DNA from: Persicaria tinctoria
Lineage: Eukaryota > Streptophyta > Magnoliopsida > Caryophyllales > Polygonaceae
NCBI GenBank assembly: GCA_037127255.1
Contig: JBANSL010000003.1
Location: 45,257,314 to 45,321,313, forward strand
Length of the DNA: 64,000 nucleotides
Direction of reading: 5' to 3'
Part shown: positions 48,920 through 59,714 of the stretch, piece after piece
Position numbering within the stretch: the stretch's first letter is position 1
How the letters are laid out: each line of letters opens with the position of its first letter
The notes under the pieces: generated by a model
Database searches by the model: none
Told to the model about the DNA's origin: nothing
What the model saw: only the letters and a program-made list of their open reading frames with translations
Made by a program: the position numbers and the translations under genes

Positions 48920-50047
48920 TTAGCGATTGGGTCCCCCTGCGTAAGCTGCATCCTCATGGTGCTCTGCCAATCTGACTTGCTCTGTGTGTGGGCACTCAGG
49001 AGTGGTGTGCCTTTGTGATCCGCATTCAATACAAGGCTGGTTGACAGAGAGATATTTGACTTGCTTGATGAGCTTCCTATTCTGATCTCTGTAGTATTGT
49101 TCCCTGACATCTGGATCAATCTCCTTTGATGGCTCATAGAGGGGCATGGATGGTGTTGGCCTGGCGTATGGGTTCTCTTCATAAGTTGTAGTAGACCCAT
49201 ACTTGTTGTCGTAGGTAGTGAGCTTCTCCAGCACTCCCCATGCGTCACTTGGCGGCATTGTCAGATACTCGTAGCGAGTATAATTGTTGATTCTGTCCTT
49301 AGTGACTTGATCAAGAGAGTTGAAGAAGATCTCCTGAATGATGTAGGGTGGCTGTCCATGAGTAGGGAAAGATCGCAACAGTTCCTTGTAGCGCTCCCAT
49401 GCCCTTGCCAGCGGTTCCCCTTTCTGCTGTTTAAAGGCGGTGATTTTCTGGCGGAGATGTGCTGTTTTGGCAGGTGGGAAGAATTTGTTCAGAAACTCAT
49501 GCTCTACTTGGGCCCAGGTTGTGAGTGATCTTGCCTTCAGCCCTTCCAGCCATTTCAGTGCAGGTCCAGCGAGCGACCAGCGAAAAGATTTCATCTTGAC
49601 ATATTCCAGAGTTGTACCTTCTGTAAGAGTACGACACATATCATGAAAGTTAGTAATATGTTCAAGAGGACACTCATTAAATCTGCCGTAAAAGGCATTG
49701 TTTTTAAGCTCTATAAGAAATTGAGTGCGAATTTCAAAAGAGTTTTCAGGGATTAGAATCGCCGATTCAGGCACGACGAGAGTTGGGTGCATGTAGTCCT
49801 CTGCCGTGGTTGGATATTGGGCAAGCTCAGCTTGTGCTTGTTCCCTTGCTGCTCTCTCAGCGGCGATAGCAGCATCTTTAGCGTTGATAGCGGCATCCCT
49901 TGCGGCTAGTTCCCTGGTAAGCCTAGCGATTAGCTGTTCCTGTGTTTCAGCGGCCGACATGATCCTTTTGAGTTTGGAGTGGATGTGTAGGTAGCGCTCC
50001 GGTTCGTCTAAGCTGTCAAACTCAGGTGTTTGACCAGAACGACGCAT
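48920..50047 (-). CDS. Athila-like Gag (capsid and nucleocapsid)
   Basis: This 375-codon frame starts 85 bases after the 5' LTR (MRRSGQTPEFDSLDEPERYL). An Ala/Arg/Glu-rich coiled-coil stretch (residues 35-75, ELAARDAAINAKDAAIAAER) is followed by the retrotransposon gag domain (about 120-290: KNNAFYGRFNECPLEHITNF, LAGPALKWLEGL, WAQVEHEFLNKFFPP, RAWERYKELLR). A CCHC-like knuckle CIECGSQRHTTPEC lies near residue 342. Gag packages element RNA into cytoplasmic particles. The TAA stop comes 36 codons or so after the knuckle and the next codon is an in-frame ATG (TAAATG). In Athila the gag sequence normally continues there, so this may be a point mutation or a device to raise the Gag to Gag-Pro ratio. 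Confidence 0.9.
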   Translation of the reverse strand: MRRSGQTPEFDSLDEPERYLHIHSKLKRIMSAAETQEQLIARLTRELAARDAAINAKDAAIAAERAAREQAQAELAQYPTTAEDYMHPTLVVPESAILIPENSFEIRTQFLIELKNNAFYGRFNECPLEHITNFHDMCRTLTEGTTLEYVKMKSFRWSLAGPALKWLEGLKARSLTTWAQVEHEFLNKFFPPAKTAHLRQKITAFKQQKGEPLARAWERYKELLRSFPTHGQPPYIIQEIFFNSLDQVTKDRINNYTRYEYLTMPPSDAWGVLEKLTTYDNKYGSTTTYEENPYARPTPSMPLYEPSKEIDPDVREQYYRDQNRKLIKQVKYLSVNQPCIECGSQRHTTPECPHTEQVRLAEHHEDAAYAGGPNR

Positions 50048-50110
50048 ACACCCTGCAATCTAACTCAAAGAGACAGTGAGAACTGACTACCTAAGGCGCG
50101 ATTGATTGCT

Positions 50111-50128
50111 TCCCCGGCAACGGCGCCA
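50111..50128 (-). other. Primer binding site, tRNA-Asp type (Athila-like)
   Basis: Minus-strand TGGCGCCGTTGCCGGGGA begins three bases after the 5' LTR. It is the known Athila-lineage primer site, complementary to tRNA-Asp. Confidence 0.88.
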
Positions 50129-50131
50129 ATT

Positions 50132-52309
50132 TGTTGTTGCAGGAGGATGTGTCAAGTATGAAATAAATATGAAATATAGATCAGACTGACTTCCCTGTCT
50201 CAGCAAATAAATACAAGACTTCCTCCCGTTGTAGTAAGAGAAAAGTCAGGATCGAATCCACGAGGAAGCACGTCAGCAGTTCTAAGGTAGCTATCAGATT
50301 CTCACAACAGCAGCAGAAAAGCAGAAACAAACACAGAAGCAGAAAAGACAAATAACCCGGCAAGGGCAACTGAAATAAAAGCAAAGAACAAACTAAAGAC
50401 AGAAATAAAAGCAAAGCAACAAACGGAAAAAAAGCAAAGCAAAAAGTCGTACTCGATCTCGACCACAAGCTTGTCGAGATCGACAAGAGCAACTCGACAC
50501 AGAGAACAGAAAGTGAAAAATCGACAAAAGAAAACAGAAAACCAACTCGACTAAGACAAACCCAACTCGAGATCGACAAGAGGTAACTCGATCTCGACGA
50601 AGCTTCGTCTAGGTCGACCAGAAACAGAAAAAAGACAGAAACTTTAAAGTTTGCAAATTCAAACACAGAACTCAGAATTTCGGTGAAATAAATCAATATA
50701 ATAAAAGACCTCCAAGGCTAGGGTTTCAACACCACAACAATAACCATGCAAAACAACACATAAAGGCATAAAAGATCATGCTTTCCATCAAATAACTTTC
50801 GTCATTAACAAATAGGCATATAGAGGCTCTCGCATAAACCCTAATTGTTACTAACCCTTTTTCACATAATTAATCCAAGTTGCATTAAGATCACTTTCGC
50901 TTCAATAACACAAACAAGGATCACCTTCAACTCTCGCAAAAGAATCATGCTTTTTAGGGATAGAAGATGAATCGCACAAAAAATCTGACCTTTATCGCAT
51001 CGCCTCACATGGCCACCGTCGGGCTCACCCCAGCCCCAGAAGTGGGTGCACTACTCACGCCTCATTGCAATCGCAGACATTGATTGATGAAAAGAACTGA
51101 ATTGCATAAACTAAATTCAAAGCCTTTACAATCTTGGCAATCAACTTTCGCTGTAAGCCAAAACCCTAAAAACCTTAGAACCCCTAAACTGTATCTCTGA
51201 ATGGAACTACTTGTCTCTGACTGAAATTGAATTGTGATGGAATGAATAAAATTGAGCCCCCTAGGGCCTTATTTATAGTGACTAAACCTTGCTAATCAAG
51301 AAAATAATCATCTATCTCTATCTAAATCTATATCTAAAATTATATCTAAAAGCCTTAAAGATAAATAAATGTTTAAATGGAAATAAATCATAAGGAAAGG
51401 ATAAAACTAATTAGGGTAGATCTTCATGTCTTGATAGATTGCGACTTCCATAGATAGAACTTGATGTATTTGGATAGAATCTTCCGCCTTCGGCACCAAG
51501 GAATCCCAACTCTACTCGGACAGGTCATCGACGACGCGTTTCTGGGCACTGCTCTAGTCGACCTCGACAAGGCTAGGTCGACTTCGAGTAGGAATCGTCG
51601 TCTGGTGCTTGATGTGGCTCGTCATGGCTTCCTGGGCTCGTCGACTTCGATAAGGGCTAGGGCCATCGACTAAACCTCCTCGGGTTGCTCAGACATGGCT
51701 CAGGGCGGCTCGTCGATCTCGACAAGGGTTAGTCGAGATCGAGTAGAGGTGGCTCGGCCTCTCGTCCTCGGTTTGGTGTGCTCGACCGGCTCGGACAAGG
51801 ACTCAGGCGCTCGTCGACTTCGACAAGCCCTAGTCAACTTCGAGTACGGTGGCTCGCCGACTAGGGTTTCTGGAGTAGCTCTCCTCGAGGGACTCCGGAT
51901 CTGGTGCTGTGGCTTCGTCGACCTTGAGTAACGGTCCTCGAGATCGAGTTGGCTTCGGAGCTCGGGGAGCTTGGTTCTCGATCATGGCTTTGTCGACTAG
52001 GCTGTGCCCGGACATGCTCGTCTAGGTCGAGTAGGCTTACTCGAGATCGAGTAGCCTCGACTCTCAGAGTTGTTCGCTGCTTTGACCTTGGACTTCTGTA
52101 GTGGTTTTCCGAGCATTTCCGACCTTCTGTAGAATTGCTGTAAATGCCTCGATTTCTGCGATTTAAACAGAAACTGGTGTAGATTCCATAATTTTGGCAA
52201 ATAAACATAAACTACACAGATTCTGTACTATCTTAACCCAAATGCATGAAATGTATACAGAAATTGATATAAAAGTTACTGTAAAACATGGCAGATTCCG
52301 CTCACAACA
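50132..52309 (-). repeat. Athila-like 5' LTR
   Basis: This 2178-bp repeat matches 42912-45109 except for scattered substitutions and the loss of 20 bp corresponding to 44421-44440. That loss lies between two CTCGTCGAC repeats. The 11-bp inverted repeat is at 50453-50483. Confidence 0.93.
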
Positions 52310-54182
52310 GTTGCTTGGGAAATTATCGATCAGGGATATTAGGTTGTTCATATCAGGGTTGTTCGTGTGATGAGTATTTGGGGGTTGTTTAGATAGGATT
52401 GGTAATGCTTGGGGAATTTATGAGTGAAGGATCTCTAGAGGCGTTGTTGGAGGATTTTGGTATATGAAATGAATCGGGATTTATGAGTGGATGTCATTGT
52501 TGCTATTGAGGTAATTGAGGATGTGAGATGAATCTTCGAGGAAAGGCTGGTAGCTACTCAAGGATGTAGTCGAGATTCCTAGTAAGACTGTGGGCTTAAG
52601 GTTGAGATATGGAGATTATAAGCATGGATTTGGGAACTAGGCAAAGCAGAAGGTATTGAGGACGCTAGAGAGATTTTTGAAGGTTGGCGAAGTTGAGGTG
52701 CTTAGGAAATTCGGGCGAGGATGTCATAGGTATTCGGTGAAAATGATGATCGGTACATAAGGGTTTAAGTGGTAGAGGTTTCGAAGTTTAAGAGTGTGCG
52801 ATTTGAGGCAATTTGGGGAAACATGCGAAGTTGAGGGAACTAGTCCAAGTAGAGTATGATGGGAAAAGGATCTAGAGTGGGTCGGCCTGAGGGTCATGGT
52901 GATTGTGGTTAGGAGTACCACTAGTTGGGTTCTGCGTTAGAATTGGTCGGGAGTGTCAGGTGTGAGATGGTCAGCATGAGTTGGGTCCTTAGAGGTGGAT
53001 GGTTAGTGAGAGTGGTTAGTAGCATGGGGAGTATGATTAAGTTAGCAAGGTGATTCGCGATGTCTCTTTAGAAGATGATAGTCGAGTGAAAGGTAGGACT
53101 TGAGATCAGGATGTCGAAGTGGATTGGCCCTTAGATGGCTTGATGGCATAGGAGTTGGGATATATACCTTGTAGTTGGCTTGGGTATTCGACCTTGATTG
53201 TGAATAGTTATGAGGCTAGAAAGGTTGTATGTGAGCAGGATACAATGGTGCCTAGAACTGGTAGTGGATTGAGTTGGTAGACCTCGGTGAATTTGATCTT
53301 AATGCAAGAGCTGATGGCTAGTGGTCGTGTCTTGTCATGATTGGTAGTGCAAGGCAGATTCTCCTAAGATAGTGATCTAGTGTATACTTTACTTGGGGAC
53401 GAATGTTGTGCGAATTCTATGCTATAGACGATGTTGATTCTCTGATGTGTTGTCGTTGACAATAGGGAACTGTAGTACTAACATAGTTATCCTTGAACTC
53501 GATGGAATGCTACTGTACGGAAACAATTGTTTACCTCTAATGCGATGACGCTTGGTAGTTAGATGAGTATGATGTACTTATCTGATTGATATGGCGTGCT
53601 TATATGATTGATATGGTGTGTAAGTTCCGTGAGATGATGTGATAAATTCTACCATATATAATACGATGCTAGATATGCTATATGGCTATTCTTGAGGTGA
53701 TTATGTTATGCTATTAGACGTGAGGTGCTATTGTTATTCGATGTATATACATGATGCTTGATGATGGAAATGATAGAAATTGAACTGTTGAACTTTGATT
53801 CTGACTTGAAACCTAGGAAGGGAATATGGGATTAGCCTTTAGAGGTGGATGGTAGGCTGAATGGAGAGGTTAGAAATGCTTTTGACTAATGCCGAACTTG
53901 AAGTTTTGAACGGTGTTTTAAAGAGGATGTTGTGATGTTTTGAGTTATGATATGATCGAGGACTCGTAGTAAGGATGTGGTAGGGGCCCATATCACATTC
54001 TTGCTACGGCCTATTGGGATATTATGATCACGGCAACGATACTGTGAGGACCTCATAGGGGCACCTATGAGATACTTACGGGGTCAATGACATGATCCTT
54101 GGACTCACCAATTTCAAACTTCATCTCCTATTTTAAAATGATTTTAGTCTCGAGCACGAGACTTGTTTTTAGAGGTGGATGA

Positions 54183-56442
54183 TGTAAAGACTCGGATTTT
54201 CAAATCCTAATTTTTCGGAAAAAGGAAATTAAAAATGAATTTAAATCGAATTAAAAGCTCGTTTAGCGGATTTCGACCAGAATGTAAAATTCGACGAACA
54301 ATTTCCATCCTTTGTCATCGAAAATTCAAAATAATTATCAGATGGTGATATCCTTGTCTATTTTAAAAATCTAACCGACCGAGAAAGCGAGAGTCAGAGA
54401 AACTAACATTCGAGAACTAATTTCGAGATTGAAAATTCGTGTATTCGTAATTTATTTCCGGGAATTGGTTTTAACCATTCCCACACTCTTTCTTCACCAA
54501 CTCCCTCACCTCCCCATACCTCCTTCAAATCACCATCCCCCCCGTCACTTTCACTCAACATCATTCATCACCGTCGCTCACCATCACCCTTTCACCACTC
54601 CGCTCCCACTCCTCGCGCCACCACCACACACAATCTCCTTCATCCTTCTTCATTTCCTCCCTTCCTTCTGGTCACCTTCATCACCATTTACTCTCCTCCA
54701 CGCCATAGCCTCTCGACTTCACCTCCATCGACACCTCTGAGCTGCATCCAGCACCAGGCGCAGATCCGGAGCCCCCTAGCGCCACCATCGAGTCACCGAA
54801 GTTCCATCGCTCCCGTTCGAGCGCGACAACCTTCCGGTAAGCCATACTCTTTCGTTTCCAATCCAGATAACCCCCGAGCTTCGCCATCGCACTCACCCAT
54901 GTCCGGCGCAGGTCCGACGAGCCATCACGAACCACCGACGAAGCCCAGTACTCCAATCGAAGCTCCGACGCCCGCGAAACCACCTCGGTGAGCTCCCACC
55001 TTTCCTCCCTCTATTTTGATTCGATTTTGACTCGAGTCGGGCTGTGGGAGAGTGTCGAGTGCACGTGAGCTGAGTGCGGGGGCATTTGGGTGAACTCGTG
55101 AGCCTAGCGATGGCTCCTGCGTAGTCGAGTATGTGTGCGAGGCCGAGCAGCAGCGAGCGCGAGCACCATCGGGAGCAGGGTCGAGACCAGCGAGCCACAT
55201 GGGCAGAGGCGAGCGCGGACGAGCCAGTGGCAGCAAGTCGAGGCCACCGGCGCGAGGAGGTCGGCGCAGAGTCGAGCGGGGCAGCAGGCGCGGGAGATCT
55301 CCTGTCGAATTCAGAGGAAGAAGAAGCCGACATGGCTCCGTGGGTCCCACCTCCTTTGTTTGGTTTATGATATTTAACCGGGTTTGGATTAATTAAGCGG
55401 GTTCGGTTCGGTTCGGGTTTATCCGTTTATTTATTTAACTAATTTGCGGTATTTAAAATATTATATAATATTATACGAGGATTGTAAAGATAAAATATTA
55501 TTTTGAGAGATTTATAATGGGTTGGATTTAAGGGGATTTAGAAATAATTTATAAATTAAAAAGTGTTAAATAAATGGTCTTTAAAATATCATGTAATACT
55601 ATTTGAGATTTAAAATATATTATCGGGACTTAAGGAGTTCTAAAGAATTTGGAAAAGAATTTCAAGGTTGGAAAGTAATCTAATAAATAAATTTAAAAGG
55701 GGATTTGGCGAATATTTTCAAGGGTCGGAATACTTAACTATTTAACTAGGATTTGAAACGGTTTTGAAACTAAATTGGGAATAAGACTTATTCGATGACT
55801 AACTAGCATGATAATATGATCGTTTCACTAACAATATGATGTGTATGACTAATAGCATGACTTGTGGTGATTTATTATAAAGGGTTAAATATTGGTTACC
55901 AATGATGATGATGATGATGATATATATATCCTGATGGAAAGTATGAGTATGAAATAATAATATGCGAATTTGGCTAAGTATGATATGGAAGTTATCTTAA
56001 GTTGATAAGAGATAGTTGATCGTGATGAACTGAAAGTATGGTTGATGCGAGCTTGTTAGTTATCTATTTGTATGAATGTGTGATATATGTGTTCAGAGTG
56101 GCTATAGACATATACTCAGTGTATTCTCGTTATGTATTTAGGTGATACTCTGTGATTGCGCTATTGTTTGCTGGATTATTCTTTTGCTGATCTTCTAGCA
56201 AGGTAAGTACCTCTAGGGCTTACTCAGTAACCAGTACCTACTGCCTGATGTGTCATATAGTATGTAGGTGTTTCATATGCATAAGAGCATGTCATGTAGT
56301 ATCATGCTTAGGAATTGCACTTACGAATGAGCATTCTTATTCTGTATGCGTTTGAATACAGAACGGTCGTTATCTGTGAGTCCTAGAGTCCTTGCTAGGG
56401 TCATAGGGCAGCCCAGTTTCATGGGGTGTTGTCCTCCTTGAG

Positions 56443-56524
<82 letters not shown>

Positions 56525-57243
56525 AGATACGAGAAGAGCATGAGATACGAGATGAGCGTGAGATGCGATATGATGATGAGATTTGATATGCTATAGTATC
56601 GAACTGGCCAGTCTCCACCCTATCTGGAAGAGGGGTGGTGGTAGAAGAGTGATATACCACTTGGTATTCTTTGTAAAGGCCTTACTTAATATTCTACATA
56701 TATGAATTAGGAGCTTGATAGTGTGGTTAAGATTTCAGTACTGCATGAAGGCATCCTTTATTCTAGGTATAGGCGTATTATATGTCCTCAGCGCGGTCAG
56801 AGGACCCGCGGGCGGACTCTTGGCCTGACTTGGTGGTATAGTTTCAGGTACCCGATACACTGCTTGATTTTGTGATGTTATGACGGGGTCTATTCTTATG
56901 GCGGAGAGTGAGTGTTTGAAACCTGACTTCACCAGATTCATGCTTTTGGGATTCTCCCTAATTGTACTCTGTTTTGACCCGGCTCTACCGTGGCACTGGT
57001 TGTATCATTTTCAGAACGTATGCCCTTTGCATGATAACGGATTTCCTGTGTTGTAGATTTAGGACAGGTACATGGGTTTACCCCGGGGTCCCCAACGGAC
57101 CTTTCGGATTTGGGTGCGAAATCCCACTTTAAACAGCACATCTTCGATTTCAAACCTTCAACCTGTACTCGGGGCGCAAGATCCTAACGAGGGATTTCAT
57201 CCCTCGAAACGTAACTCGGGAATCATTATCCCGGGCCGTTACA
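54183..57243 (+). repeat. LARD-1 copy C, 3' LTR (complete)
   Basis: The repeat is 3061 bp, from TGTAAAGACTCGG to CCGTTACA, and is the most complete forward LTR in the window. It contains a TC-rich segment (54475-54720), a CpG-rich segment (54720-55340) and an AT-rich segment. It also has the AG|GTAAGT site (56201-56208), a long (AT)n tract and the two terminal hairpins (57187-57236). Confidence 0.92.
56444..56520. repeat. (AT)n microsatellite in copy C 3' LTR
   Basis: About 38 AT units. The 5' LTR of the same element has about 11 at 39296-39317. Confidence 0.95.
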
Positions 57244-57766
57244 CTATCCCCCATGGGAGATCCACAAGATAGAAGAAGTACAAGCAGACATAGAACTAGG
57301 AGGTTAGGCTATAGGAGGCAAATTGCGTGGGAGCGTACTGAGCGTCAACGCAGACAAGGTGGGCCAAGCAGCCCTGCGGAGAGCCATGCAGGTCCCAGCA
57401 ATGGTATTTGCCAGCAAAACATGATGTCCATGCCTAACCCTCATCTTTATTACAATTCGGTACGTAACTGGGATTCCAAGCATGCTTTCTTGTCAGATTC
57501 TTTTCGTTGGCATCATACTTATGATCGTCAATTCCCCTCTTATTTGGTAGATGATGCATACACAAGCCATGCAACACAGTGGCCTTGGCAACTATGGGTT
57601 TAGTCCATTAAATGGTGCACATGGTCTTCCTTTGAGGGTTACACAGGTGAGTGATAACATATTACTCTTCTCTAACTTCGGACTCTTTGGAACTACTTAT
57701 CAATAAGGTATTTTTCTTATGCAGCTATCCCAAACACACATGTCGGGATCTTCATCGTTTCAGTAG
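57244..57766 (+). CDS. Last three exons of an unrecognised gene
   Basis: Three phase-0 exons with GT-AG introns can be read: up to 57459 (GDPQDRRSTSRHRTRRLGYR and on to MPNPHLYYNS, donor GTACGT), 57551-57646 (MMHTQAMQHSGLGNYGF and on to LPLRVTQ, acceptor after a pyrimidine-rich tract, donor GTGAGT), and 57725-57766 (LSQTHMSGSSSFQ, stop TAG). Introns are 91 and 78 bases. The upstream part is cut by the LARD-1 LTR at 57243, so the ATG at 57253 may be internal. The first exon is Arg-rich and basic; the rest is Gln/Ser/Gly-rich. It is on the same strand as the FAR1/FRS fragment at 20352 and could be the C-terminus of that gene, but I see no diagnostic motif. Confidence 0.5.
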
Positions 57767-58025
57767 GAACCGTATCAACCAATCCGGAAGACTCAATGAG
57801 TTGGGCACTCCTTGTGATGTTGCGTAGTTCAATTTTTTTAGTACTCCTTCTAAGTTGGAACAATTATTTTGTATACCCAATTTGTAAACAATCTTCTTTG
57901 TATTTTGCATCGGATTACAAGTCTAACTTTTAAAACGTTAGGCCCAATTACCAGCCCATTACACTGGTAGTAGTTATCGGCCCAGTCTTCAACAGCATGA
58001 TGCATTTTGCATCAATCAATGCAGC
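57767..58025. other. No feature seen (probable 3' flank)
   Basis: AT-rich single-copy-looking sequence follows the TAG of the preceding gene end. It could hold its 3' untranslated region. No ORF, repeat or RNA gene was recognised. Confidence 0.5.
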
Positions 58026-58194
58026 GTCTACTGTGTATATTTATGACTATATGTCAATTGTCAATTGTCAAGTGCAATAAAATAGGAATCGAACCCGAGT
58101 CCTATTTGCCTATTTGGTGTGTGGAGAGCAATTCTAACTCATAAGAGTCATGAAAAAAATAATTCAAATGCATGTCTACTGTGTATATTTATGA
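58026..58194 (-). mobile_element. Probable short tRNA-derived SINE with 21-bp target duplication
   Basis: A perfect 21-bp direct repeat starting GTCTACTGTGTATATTT lies at 58026-58046 and 58174-58194. The 127 bases between, read on the minus strand, hold an exact Pol III B-box GGTTCGATTCC (58085-58095). About 35 bases upstream of that is an A-box-like TGAGTTAGAATTG. The segment ends in CAATTGACAATTGACA, a short simple repeat like the tails of some plant SINEs. No family name is assigned. Confidence 0.55.
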
Positions 58195-58626
58195 AGAACT
58201 TAGTTATAGGATAAAATTGCTCCATTTGAACTCTATAAAACAATTTGTGATTTTTTAAAAAGTTAAAGTAGCATTTTGTTTAATGGGACACGCGTTGGGC
58301 TATGATTGGTCGGGACTATTGTGGGTCAGAAGCATCTAGGGATGCATCAGCCATTCGTATGGCTTGTATTCAATGGTGGCCCTTTATTTCATGAAATCCA
58401 ACGGTGCAAGTTTTCAATCCGTTCTCTCAGCCATGGACCAATGGAGATAGGGATTTCCTTCATATTAATTTTATTTTGTACATTACATGTGAAATAACCC
58501 AACTAGATGCTTCGGACAATATATAAAAAATCAATCTAAACTACGGATATTATAAATCAATCTAATCATTTAATTATTGTTATTATTGTTATTACTATTC
58601 TTTGAGTTTCTCCATTAATTATTATT
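58195..58626. other. No feature seen
   Basis: Mixed AT-rich sequence with no supported gene or repeat lies between the SINE-like insertion and the tandem array. Confidence 0.5.
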
Positions 58627-59656
58627 AATGTTGTCCTTTGTTTCTTATTTTTCACTTAAGTCTCTATTTAATTTCTTTATGTTACTAACTATTGGTTTTA
58701 AATCAAAACATTCAATTCAATCTAATATAACTATCGGGCTTAACTCATATTGTTTATTTAGTAACTATCTATGTGAACTCTTAATCGAGAAGAGTTTACG
58801 ATTATGTGTACGTGAATCTTAAAGGAATTTTATGAGTCTTGACCGATAATGAGCTCTTGTTCCAATTTTCTTTGATTTTGTTTCATTATCCTTTGTTTCT
58901 TATTTTTCAGTTAAGTCTCTTTTTAATTTCTTTATGTTACTAACTATTGGTTTTAAATCAAAACATTCAATTCAATCTAATATAACTATCGGGCTTAACT
59001 CATATTGTTTATTTAGTAACTATCTATGTGAACTCTTAATCGAGAAGAGTTTACGATGATGAGCTCTTGTTCCAATTTTCTTTGATTTTGTTTCATTATC
59101 CTTTGTTTCTTATTTTTCACTTAAGTCTCTTTTTAATTTCTTTATGTTACTAACTATTGGTTTTAAATCAAAACATATATTCAATTCAATCTAATATAAC
59201 TATCGGGCTTAACTCATATTGTTTTTTTAATAACTATCGATGTGCACTCTTAATCGAGAAGAGTTTACGTTGATGTGTAAGTGAATCTTAGAGTAATTTT
59301 ACGAGTCTTGACCGATAATGAGCTCGTGTTCCAATTTTCTTTGATTTTGTTTCATTATCCTTTGTTTCAGTTTTTTCACTTAAGTCTCTTTTTAATTTCT
59401 TTACGTTACTAACTATTGGTTTTAAATCAAAACATTCAATTCAATCTAATATAACTATCGGGCTTAACTCATATTGTTTATTTAGTAACTATCTATGTGA
59501 ACTCTTAATCGAGAAGAGTATACGATGATGAGCTCTTGTTCCAATTTTCTTTGATTTTGTTTCATTATCCTTTGTTTCTTATTTTTCACTTAAGTCTCTT
59601 TTTAATTTCTTTATGTTACTAACTATTGGTTTTAAATAAAAACATATATTCAATTA
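58627..59656. repeat. Tandem array with alternating 255- and 210-bp units
   Basis: The word CCTTTGTTTC recurs at 58635, 58890, 59100, 59359 and 59569, giving spacings of 255, 210, 259 and 210. The short units lack about 45-49 bases present in the long ones (GTGAATCTTA to GACCGATAATG, for example 58810-58850). The array is cut at 59656 by the LINE. Confidence 0.9.
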
Positions 59657-59714
59657 GGCGATCACGTGGTCGGTGATAAGATTAGAGGTTCGGCGCCCAA
59701 ACCGCTGGGAAGGC

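Larger units (their letters stand above)
42912..52309 (-). mobile_element. Athila-like Ty3/gypsy element, pol deleted
   Basis: This 9398-bp element on the minus strand is bounded by 2198- and 2178-bp LTRs and by a 5-bp target duplication GTTGC (42907-42911 and 52310-52314). Its tRNA-Asp type PBS, DLGA protease and TTAAGTATGGGG-style PPT are Athila features. RT, RNase H and the integrase core are absent: gag and protease pass through a low-complexity spacer straight into an integrase C-terminal tail. It is therefore non-autonomous. Counted by eye, the LTRs differ at roughly twenty-odd sites plus one 20-bp indel (about 1%), so the insertion is young. Confidence 0.93.
40040..54182 (+). mobile_element. 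LARD-1 copy C, internal domain split by the Athila-like element
   Basis: The domain runs 40040-42911 and 52315-54182 (about 4.7 kb without the insertion and one copy of its GTTGC duplication). It is colinear with copy A, lacks gag and pol, and ends in the PPT AGAGGTGGATGA (54171-54182). PPT-like blocks recur near 42689, 52991 and 53841. From copy A it lacks about 400 bases around 6480-6880, joining in mid-sequence near 53873. Confidence 0.88.

Noticed and set aside
50181..50696. 171-codon Leu/Phe/Ser-rich frame across the start of the right LTR, also at 43063-43476
   Set aside because: It is shared only because the LTRs are paired. It has no upstream gene context and reads through the motif-rich noncoding LTR.
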